Shown here one piece after another: positions 1-5,973 of a stretch of 15,000 nucleotides of DNA (within the stretch, counting starts at the first letter, position 1; every line of letters starts with the position of its first letter). This DNA is from Actinomycetes bacterium (GTDB lineage: Bacteria > Actinomycetota > Actinomycetes > S36-B12). The stretch is taken from NCBI GenBank assembly GCA_030425745.1, contig JAUHZW010000026.1:1-15000 (forward strand). Direction: 5' to 3'. The notes below the pieces were generated by a model. That model had not been told where the DNA came from, made no database searches, and was given only the letters and a program-made list of their open reading frames with translations. The position numbers and the translations under genes were made by a program.

Positions 1-1399
1 CGTACGCCCACGCGAGTGCTTCACCCGGCGACTCCTCGAAACGGTCGATCCACTCGTTCGTGGGAGACGTGAACGGGTGGTGGACCGCCGTCCAGCCCTG
101 GGCGACTCCGTCCTCGACGATCTCCTCGAACATGGGGGCATCGACCACCCAGACGAAGGACCACGAGGACTCGTCGATGAGCCCGAGCCGCTCGCCGATC
201 TCCAGCCGTGCGGCGCCGAGGAGGGCCCGTGCGTCGCTCGCGCGACCGGCGGCGAAGAACACCGCATCGCCGGCGTCGGCCCCGACGGCTGCCACCAGGC
301 CTTCGCGCTCGGCGTCGCTCAGGTTCTTGGCCACCGGGCCGCCCAGCGTGCCGTCCTCGCCCACGGTGACGTAGGCCAGACCACGGGCACCGCGCTGCTT
401 GGCCCACTCCTGCCAGGCGTCGAACTGCCGACGCGGCTGGTCGGCACCACCCGGCATCACCACGGCGCCGACGTACTCGGCCTGGAACACCCGGAACGGG
501 GTGTCCGCGAAGTAGTCGGTGAGCTCGACGAGCTCAAGGCCGAAGCGCAGGTCCGGCTTGTCGCTGCCGAATCGCCGCATGGCCTCCCAGTAGGGCATGT
601 GCGGCACATCACCGATGTCGTAGTCGAGCACCTCCTTCCACAGCGCTCGGACGACCGCCTCGCCCACGGCGATGACGTCGTCCTGCTCGACGAACGACAT
701 CTCGATGTCCAGCTGGGTGAACTCCGGCTGACGGTCGCCGCGGAAGTCCTCATCGCGGTAGCAGCGGGCGATCTGGAAGTAGCGCTCCATCCCGGCGACC
801 ATCAGCAGCTGCTTGAACAGCTGCGGTGACTGCGGCAGGGCGTACCAGTGACCGGGCTGGAGGCGGACCGGGACGAGGAAGTCGCGCGCCCCCTCGGGTG
901 TGGAGCGCGTCAGGGTGGGCGTCTCGATCTCGAGGAAGTCCTGCCCGAGGAGGACGTCGCGGCAGACCTGGTTCACCTTGGAGCGCATGCGGATCGCGTC
1001 GCCGGCGGTCTTGCGGCGCAGGTCGAGGTACCGGTGGCGCAGCCGCACCTCCTCGCCGACGTTGATCCGATCGTCGATCGGGAACGGCAGCGGTGCCGCG
1101 GTGGAGAGGATCTCCAGATCGTCGGCCATCACCTCGATGGCCCCCGTGGGCAGCTCGGGGTTCTCATTGCCCTCCGGCCGGAGTTCGACCGTGCCGGTCA
1201 CCTTGATGCAGTACTCGTCCCGGAGCCCATGGGCGACATCAGCATCGCGCACGACGACCTGGACGACGCCGCTGGCATCGCGCAGATCGAGGAAGGCCAC
1301 GCCTCCGTGGTCGCGACGGGTGGCCACCCAGCCGGCGAGGGTCACCTGCTGCCCGGCATCCGAGGCGCGGAGCGAGCCGGCGGTGTGGGATCGGATCAC
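1..1399 (-). CDS. aspS: Aspartyl-tRNA synthetase, partial (C-terminus beyond the left edge)
   Basis: Class II cytoplasmic synthetase that charges tRNA-Asp, and in some bacteria also tRNA-Asn, with aspartate. The window holds 466 codons from the N-terminus of a family usually near 590 residues, so about a fifth is off the edge. Visible in order: an OB-fold anticodon-binding domain (about 1-105, with GWVATRRDHGG at 23-33); the catalytic core with motif 1 around 142-162 and motif 2 at 207-231 (RYFQIARCYRDED then PEFTQLD); and the bacterial GAD insertion (about 290-415). After that the core resumes (APMFE at 421, FEESPGEALAWAY at the edge). The GTG start was chosen because GGAGG lies 7 bases upstream (1411-1407) and because it overlaps the hisS stop as GTGA, which suggests translational coupling. 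His31 in RRDHGG is discussed in the findings. Identification is secure. Confidence 0.97.
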   Translation of the reverse strand, partial: MIRSHTAGSLRASDAGQQVTLAGWVATRRDHGGVAFLDLRDASGVVQVVVRDADVAHGLRDEYCIKVTGTVELRPEGNENPELPTGAIEVMADDLEILSTAAPLPFPIDDRINVGEEVRLRHRYLDLRRKTAGDAIRMRSKVNQVCRDVLLGQDFLEIETPTLTRSTPEGARDFLVPVRLQPGHWYALPQSPQLFKQLLMVAGMERYFQIARCYRDEDFRGDRQPEFTQLDIEMSFVEQDDVIAVGEAVVRALWKEVLDYDIGDVPHMPYWEAMRRFGSDKPDLRFGLELVELTDYFADTPFRVFQAEYVGAVVMPGGADQPRRQFDAWQEWAKQRGARGLAYVTVGEDGTLGGPVAKNLSDAEREGLVAAVGADAGDAVFFAAGRASDARALLGAARLEIGERLGLIDESSWSFVWVVDAPMFEEIVEDGVAQGWTAVHHPFTSPTNEWIDRFEESPGEALAWAY

Positions 1400-2748
1400 G
1401 GACGTGCCTCCTGGCTGGTGTCGGGTGAGACGGGTCGAACGGTCGGGTGACGGTCCTCGGTCGGCGGTGCCCAGGACGCAGCATCGGACGGTACCTGCTC
1501 GCCGGAGCGGATGTCCTTGACGCTGTCGCCGGCGGGATCTGGGAACCACACGAACGGGATGCCACGACGGTCGGCGTACTTGATCTGCTTGCCGAACTTG
1601 TCCGCCTTCGGGGCGACCTCGCACGCGATGCCTCGGGAGCGCAGATCGGCCGCGACCTGCTCGCTGGCCGGTCGGGCGTCCTCATCGACCACCGCGACGA
1701 GGACCGCGGACGGCACCGGACGGCTGACCTCCACCAGACCTCGCCCGAGCAGGATCGACACCAGCCGGGTCACGCCGAGGGAGATCCCCACGCCGGGGAA
1801 GGTCTGTCGGCCGTCGCTCGCCAGCGAGTCGTAGCGACCTCCCGACGCGATCGAGCCCACCGACTCGTAGCCCAGCAGCTGGGTCTCGTACACGGTGCCC
1901 GTGTAGTAGTCCAGCCCTCGGGCGATGCGCAGATCGGCCACCACCGCACCAGGGCGTCGGGCATTGACCCCGTCGACCACCGCTGCCAACTCATCGATGC
2001 CCTCGTCCAGCAGCTCGTCCGCGACGCCCAGTGCCCGGACCTCAGCGGCGAACGAGGAGTCGGGGGTGCGGATCTGGGCGAGGTCAAGGCACCTCTGCGC
2101 CCCCTCGGGGGTCAGCCCGGCCTCCTCGACCAGGAGGCGGAGCACGACCTCGGCTCCGACCTTGTCCAGCTTGTCGATGACGCGGAGCACCGCGGCGGTG
2201 TCCGACGCACCGACGCCGCGGTAGAAGCCCTCGGCCAGTTTGCGGTTGTTCACCTGGATCACGGCGGCCGGAATGGGCAGTTCAGCGAGGAGTGCCGACA
2301 TCACCACGGCCATCTCGACCTCGTGGTGGAACGACAGGACATCGCGGCCCACCACGTCGATGTCAGCCTGCGTGAACTCTCGGAAGCGTCCCTCCTGCGG
2401 CCGTTCACCACGCCAGACCTTCTGGATCTGATAGCGCTTGAAGGGGAAGTCCAGATGACCGGCGTGCTCGAGGACGTATCGCGCGAACGGGACGGTGAGG
2501 TCGAAGTGCAGGCCCAGACCGGCATCCGGATCCTCGCCCTCGGCCTGCAGGCGTCGCAGGACGTAGACCTCCTTGTCGATCTCGCCCTTGCGCAGCATCT
2601 GCTCCAACGGCTCGACGGCACGGGTCTCGATGCCGCTGAACCCGTGCAGCTCGAAGACGCGACGGGCGGTGTCCTCGACCAGCTGCTGCACGACCTGACC
2701 GTCCGGGAGCCACTCCGGGAAGCCCGACAGCTTCTGCACGCGCGCCAT
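1396..2748 (-). CDS. hisS: Histidyl-tRNA synthetase
   Basis: Class II synthetase that charges tRNA-His; 450 residues, close to the usual 420-460. Visible are the LGLHFDLTVPFARY block (78-91), motif 2 (WRGERPQEGRFREFTQAD, 112-129), the histidine-specific HisA motif ARGLDYYTG (276-284), SGGRYDSL (302-309) and motif 3 GVGISLGVTRL (319-329). A C-terminal anticodon-binding domain follows (about 347-415), then a loose hydrophilic tail. The frame opens 13 codons further upstream, but I start at the ATG giving MARVQKLSGF because it begins 1 bp after the stop of the MBL hydrolase (TGA-C-ATG) and has a G-rich stretch about 7 bases upstream. Its stop overlaps the aspS start by 4 bp. The FDLTVPFARY block differs from the LRPEGT block of E. 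coli-type HisRS, which places it in the archaeal/eukaryotic-like branch of the family. Confidence 0.96.
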   Translation of the reverse strand: MARVQKLSGFPEWLPDGQVVQQLVEDTARRVFELHGFSGIETRAVEPLEQMLRKGEIDKEVYVLRRLQAEGEDPDAGLGLHFDLTVPFARYVLEHAGHLDFPFKRYQIQKVWRGERPQEGRFREFTQADIDVVGRDVLSFHHEVEMAVVMSALLAELPIPAAVIQVNNRKLAEGFYRGVGASDTAAVLRVIDKLDKVGAEVVLRLLVEEAGLTPEGAQRCLDLAQIRTPDSSFAAEVRALGVADELLDEGIDELAAVVDGVNARRPGAVVADLRIARGLDYYTGTVYETQLLGYESVGSIASGGRYDSLASDGRQTFPGVGISLGVTRLVSILLGRGLVEVSRPVPSAVLVAVVDEDARPASEQVAADLRSRGIACEVAPKADKFGKQIKYADRRGIPFVWFPDPAGDSVKDIRSGEQVPSDAASWAPPTEDRHPTVRPVSPDTSQEARP

Positions 2749-2749
2749 G

Positions 2750-3448
2750 TCACAGCCCCCGCGGATTCGCTGGAGCATCGTCGCCATCGAGCAGTGGGCG
2801 AAGGAACGGGTTGGTGGCCCTCTCCTGCCCGATCGTGGTCTGCGGACCGTGCCCGGGAAGCACCACGAGGTCGTCGTCGGCCGGCAGGACCACCCGGCGC
2901 AGCGACTCGATCATGGCCCCGTGATCACCGCCGGGCAGATCCGTGCGTCCGATCGACCCGGCGAACAGCAGATCGCCGCTCACCATGACCTCGTCGGTCA
3001 GGAAGACCGACGATCCCTCGGTGTGACCCGGCGCGTGGCGCACGGTCAGGGGGACGCCGGCGATGTCGAGGGTGTCACCATCCGAGAACAGCCGGACATC
3101 AGTGGGCTCGGTGAGTTCGAGGGAGTTCTTGGTCATGGCGAGCAGTTGGTCTCGCGCCGCTGAGAAGGAGCTCCCCGCGGGATCCTCCAGCCGGTAGCGG
3201 TCATCGCCATGGATGAGGGCCGGGACCTCGAACTCGGCGGTGAGCGGGGCGACGGACCACACGTGGTCGATGTGCCCGTGGGTGAGCAGCACTGCGGCGG
3301 GAAGCAGCCGGTGCTCGCGCAGGAGTTCCTGCACGCCCTCGATGGAGTCCTGTCCGGGATCCACGATGAGACACGGCTCGCCGGGACCGGCGGCCATGAC
3401 GAAGCAGTTGGTGGCCCACGAGCCCGCGGGGAACCCGGCGATCAGCAC
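2750..3448 (-). CDS. MBL-fold metallo-hydrolase (glyoxalase II-like)
   Basis: Cytoplasmic metallo-beta-lactamase-fold hydrolase of 232 residues. It carries the metal-binding THGHIDH motif (56-62; ligands H57, H59, D61, H62), a further histidine in PGHTEG (H142), the bridging aspartate in SGDLLF (D159) and the final histidine in LPGHGP (H200). The binuclear metal site is therefore complete. Family knowledge suggests a glyoxalase II-like thioesterase, but no substrate can be read from the sequence. An ATG at 3493 and another at 3463 are in frame. I prefer the GTG at 3448 because GGAAGGG sits 6 bases upstream (3461-3455) and relatives typically begin just before the AGFPAG stretch. It is the first gene of a unit with hisS and aspS. 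The same MBL-hisS pair occurs in mycobacteria and Streptomyces. Family assignment is firm, function unknown, start moderately sure. Confidence 0.88.
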   Translation of the reverse strand: MLIAGFPAGSWATNCFVMAAGPGEPCLIVDPGQDSIEGVQELLREHRLLPAAVLLTHGHIDHVWSVAPLTAEFEVPALIHGDDRYRLEDPAGSSFSAARDQLLAMTKNSLELTEPTDVRLFSDGDTLDIAGVPLTVRHAPGHTEGSSVFLTDEVMVSGDLLFAGSIGRTDLPGGDHGAMIESLRRVVLPADDDLVVLPGHGPQTTIGQERATNPFLRPLLDGDDAPANPRGL

Positions 3449-3517
3449 GCGACACCCTTCCATCGTCACCAGTTCGAGCAGGGTCGGCCGCATTGTGACG
3501 GCCGCGCCCGAGACGCT

Positions 3518-3535
3518 TCAGCCTACCGAGGCTGA
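3518..3535. promoter_or_regulatory. Inverted repeat over candidate -10 of the MBL-hisS-aspS unit
   Basis: TCAGCCT (3518-3524) and AGGCTGA (3529-3535) form a perfect 7-bp inverted repeat around ACCG. On the minus strand the left arm contains TAGGCT (3525-3520), which fits the actinobacterial TANNNT -10 pattern, about 70 bases upstream of the MBL start. No convincing -35 is visible. It could be an operator, or a small hairpin by chance. Confidence 0.3.
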
Positions 3536-3640
3536 CTCTGCCCCCTTCGCCGCATGCGACGTGTGTTCATCCGGCCGGGTGCAGGACGATTCGACACCAA
3601 GACCGCGGGACGGAGATCTCGGGGCCGGGCGCACTGGACG

Positions 3641-3667
3641 TAGACTCCCGGACAACCATCGGGAGTC
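3641..3667 (+). promoter_or_regulatory. Candidate -10 and overlapping operator-like inverted repeat upstream of the cyclophilin gene
   Basis: TAGACT (3641-3646) matches the common actinobacterial -10 form TANNNT. Overlapping it, GACTCCCG (3643-3650) and CGGGAGTC (3660-3667) form a perfect 8-bp inverted repeat with a 9-base spacer, ending 22 bases before the ATG. The position over -10/+1 suits a repressor operator, but a 5' leader hairpin is equally possible. No good -35 is seen at 16-18 bp. Confidence 0.4.
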
Positions 3668-3689
3668 GATCAGACAGTCAGGGGTCCGA

Positions 3690-4544
3690 ATGTCGGGCAG
3701 CAAGCGTCAGCGTCAACTGGCACGCGCCAAGTACGAGCGGCAGCAGGCCCGCCGCGCAGAGAGCGAGGACCGCCGGCGCCGCAACCAGCGCATCACGGCG
3801 ATCGTCGTCGTCGCGGTGCTCGTCCTCGGTGGCCTCGCCTATGCCGTGATCAGCGTGACCTCCAGCAATGACGCCACCGTGGCCGAGGCCCCGCCGGAGA
3901 CTGCCGTGGAGGCCGTGGCCGACGCTGTGGGCGACCCCACCGAGGAAGCGGACGCCGACAGCGGTGCCGAGCCCATCGAGGAGCCGTCCGTCCTCGACTG
4001 CGGGCCGGAGGTGGAGCCCCGTGCCGACACCGTCTCCTACGACGAGCCGGGCGATGTCGAGGCGGCCAGCAGCATCACCCTCACGACCACCTGTGGGGAC
4101 ATCGTGATCGAGCTCGATCCGGCCGCCCCCGAGACGGTCGCCAGTGAGACCTTCCTCGCGGAGTCCGGCTTCTACGACGCGACCCAGTGCCACCGACTGA
4201 CCACCGCCGGCATCTATGTGCTCCAGTGCGGAGACCCGGCAGGCAACGGCACGGGCGGCCCCGGATACACGGTGCCTGACGAGAACCTCCCCGCCGACGG
4301 CACGGCCAACTACCCGGCGGGCACGGTCGCGATGGCCAATGCCGGGCCCGGCACGGCTGGCTCCCAGTTCTTCATCGTCTATGAGGACACGACGCTTCCA
4401 GGCGACTACACGATCTGGGGCACCGTCACCTCAGGGCTGGACATGGTGCAGGAGGTGGCTTCGGTCGGGACCGCCGACGGCTCCGGGGATGGCGCGCCAC
4501 GACAGCCCATGGTTATCGAAACGGCAACAGTCCAGCGTTCGTGA
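3690..4544 (+). CDS. Membrane-anchored cyclophilin-type peptidyl-prolyl cis-trans isomerase
   Basis: Predicted to isomerise X-Pro bonds outside the membrane; 284 residues. The order is a very basic N-terminus rich in Arg/Gln/Lys (1-34), one hydrophobic segment (35-56), an acidic Ala/Glu/Pro-rich linker (57-125) and a cyclophilin domain (about 129-283). By comparison with human CypA, Arg55 corresponds to R169, Gln63 to Q179 and the GSQFFI core to 224-229. The loop carrying Trp121 and His126 reads TLPGDY, so those two become Thr and Tyr. There is no lipobox, so a single-pass anchor with the domain outside is most likely. Four cysteines (104, 135, 167, 180) all lie in the extracytoplasmic part. 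The ATG follows AGGGG by 5 bases. An upstream in-frame extension exists but runs antisense into the MBL gene and is not protein-like. The same cyclophilin sits beside relA and hisS in mycobacteria (ppiB region). Confidence 0.9.
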   Translation: MSGSKRQRQLARAKYERQQARRAESEDRRRRNQRITAIVVVAVLVLGGLAYAVISVTSSNDATVAEAPPETAVEAVADAVGDPTEEADADSGAEPIEEPSVLDCGPEVEPRADTVSYDEPGDVEAASSITLTTTCGDIVIELDPAAPETVASETFLAESGFYDATQCHRLTTAGIYVLQCGDPAGNGTGGPGYTVPDENLPADGTANYPAGTVAMANAGPGTAGSQFFIVYEDTTLPGDYTIWGTVTSGLDMVQEVASVGTADGSGDGAPRQPMVIETATVQRS

Positions 4545-4546
4545 CG

Positions 4547-4574
4547 TGGACCGCCCCCGTCGCCCCGTTAGGGT
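4547..4574 (+). promoter_or_regulatory. Candidate promoter for the DUF349 gene
   Basis: Directly after the cyclophilin stop codon lies TGGACC (4547-4552, four of six matches to TTGACA), 16 bp, then TAGGGT (4569-4574). A transcript from here would have a 5' leader of about 50 bases. The DUF349 gene may also be read through from the cyclophilin gene. Assignment is by consensus only. Confidence 0.3.
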
Positions 4575-4634
4575 GTAGTGCACGTTCCGCACAGGAGCGG
4601 GCATGACGACGACCTCGACGAAAGCAGGACCACA

Positions 4635-5918
4635 ATGGCCGACGATGCTGTGCCCACACCAGCGGCACTGCGACCGCCGACCCCGACATCGCTGGCAGGT
4701 GCACCCACACCGGTGACACCGCCCGCTCCCCCGGCCAGCGACCCCAACGAGTTCGGTCGCGTCGACGCCGAGGGCAATGTCTACCTGCGCACGCCTGACG
4801 GCGAAGTGGTCGTCGGCCAGTGGGCCGCAGGAGAGCCGGCCGAGGGGCTGGCGTTCTTCGGCCGCAAGTACGACGACCTCGTCGTCGAGGTCGACCTCAT
4901 CACCACTCGCCTCGCGGACGGCAAGGCGTCCGGCGAGCAGGCCGATGCCGTGGTGGCCAAGGTGCGCGAGGCCATCGAGGCGCGCTCCTTCGTCGGTGAC
5001 ATCGTGGCGCTCACAGCCAAGTGCGAAGCCCTCGCCACCGCAGCCGGCGTGGCCCGCGAGCAGGCCAAGGAGCGGCGTGCCGCTGAGCGGGAGGCTGTGC
5101 TGGCGCAACGCCGGACGCTGGCGGAGGAGGCGGAGTCCCTCAGCGGTTCCACCTCGTGGAAGGCCACGACGGAGCGCTATGCGGCCATCGTCGAGGAGTG
5201 GAAGGTCCTCCCTCGGGGCGACCGTTCGGCGGAGCAGGAGCTCTGGAAGCGCATCAGCTCCTCCCGCACTGCCTTCGACAAGCGGCGACGTCAGCACTTC
5301 AGCGAACTGGATTCCCAGCGCAAGGAAATCGTCGGCCAGAAGCGCGAACTCATCGCCCGCGCCGAGGCACTGTCCACCTCGACCGACTGGCAGCGCACGT
5401 CGAAGCAGCTGCGCGACCTCCTCGAGGACTGGAAGCGCATGCCGCGCGCCTCCCGTTCGGATGAGGAGAAGCTCTGGAAGCGCTTCAAGGCGGCCCAGGA
5501 TGCCTTCTACGCCGCCCGCAACGCCGAGCAGGAGGCCGCTGAGGAGGCGCTGCGACCCAACGTCGCGGTCAAGGAGGCGCTTGTCGTCGAGGCCGAGGCC
5601 CTGCTGCCCATCACTGAGCTCGGCCCCGCGAAGAAGGCACTGCGCAGCATCCAGTCCCGCTGGGACTCTGCCGGCGACGTGCCACGCAGCGAGCGCTCGC
5701 GACTGGAAGGGCGACTGAAGAAGGTCGAGGATGCCGTGCGGTCACAGGAGGACGCCGCCTGGAAGGCGTCCACCGGCACCGTGGCCACGGACGCGTTCAC
5801 CGAGGCGCTCCAGCGACTCGAGGCCAAGCGTGATGCTGCCGCGGCCCGCGGGGATGCCAAGGCTGCGGCCGACCTCGAGCAGCAGATTGCCTCGACCAAG
5901 GCGCTCATGGGCAAGTAG
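4635..5918 (+). CDS. DUF349 domain protein, three helical repeats
   Basis: Soluble helical protein of 427 residues, closely resembling actinobacterial DUF349 proteins encoded near relA. After a Pro/Thr/Ala-rich, probably disordered N-terminus (1-35) comes a conserved FGRVDAEGNVYLRTPDGEVVVGQW block (40-63). A helical region follows, then three DUF349 repeats at about 160-225, 232-300 and 308-375. The first two share the pattern W-K-x(2)-PR-x(5)-E-x(2)-LWKR (WK at 189-190 and 266-267; LWKR at 203 and 280). The C-terminus is charged coiled-coil-like. There is no signal peptide or membrane segment. Function is not established from the sequence. The chosen ATG has AGGA 5 bases upstream; an in-frame ATG at 4578 would add 19 unconserved residues. 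It may be co-transcribed with the cyclophilin gene 90 bp upstream and converges on relA. Confidence 0.85.
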   Translation: MADDAVPTPAALRPPTPTSLAGAPTPVTPPAPPASDPNEFGRVDAEGNVYLRTPDGEVVVGQWAAGEPAEGLAFFGRKYDDLVVEVDLITTRLADGKASGEQADAVVAKVREAIEARSFVGDIVALTAKCEALATAAGVAREQAKERRAAEREAVLAQRRTLAEEAESLSGSTSWKATTERYAAIVEEWKVLPRGDRSAEQELWKRISSSRTAFDKRRRQHFSELDSQRKEIVGQKRELIARAEALSTSTDWQRTSKQLRDLLEDWKRMPRASRSDEEKLWKRFKAAQDAFYAARNAEQEAAEEALRPNVAVKEALVVEAEALLPITELGPAKKALRSIQSRWDSAGDVPRSERSRLEGRLKKVEDAVRSQEDAAWKASTGTVATDAFTEALQRLEAKRDAAAARGDAKAAADLEQQIASTKALMGK

Positions 5919-5973
5919 CCCTGCTCAACTCCCTGATGCCGGGGCCTTGTTGGGGTTCAGACGCGGTGGGATG
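5919..5973. other. Convergent gap between the DUF349 gene and relA, with a short direct repeat
   Basis: The gap is 55 bases. TCAGACGCGGT occurs at 5957-5967 and again at 5974-5984, the second copy being the last codons and stop of relA read in reverse. No stem-loop with a T tract is visible in either direction, so the terminators of both genes are not apparent. Confidence 0.6.

Noticed and set aside
2900..2940. Possible tRNA or T-box element around the hisS-aspS unit.
   Set aside because: No cloverleaf, GTTCRANNC T-loop or TGGNACC T-box motif was found in the leader or between the genes.
3213..3689. 159-codon in-frame extension upstream of the cyclophilin start.
   Set aside because: It is antisense to the MBL hydrolase, lacks conserved features and would bury the obvious basic N-terminus and membrane anchor; AGGGG precedes the ATG at 3690.
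5919..5973. Bidirectional terminator between the convergent genes.
   Set aside because: Only 3-4 bp pairings (CCC with GGG) are present and there is no T tract, too weak to call.
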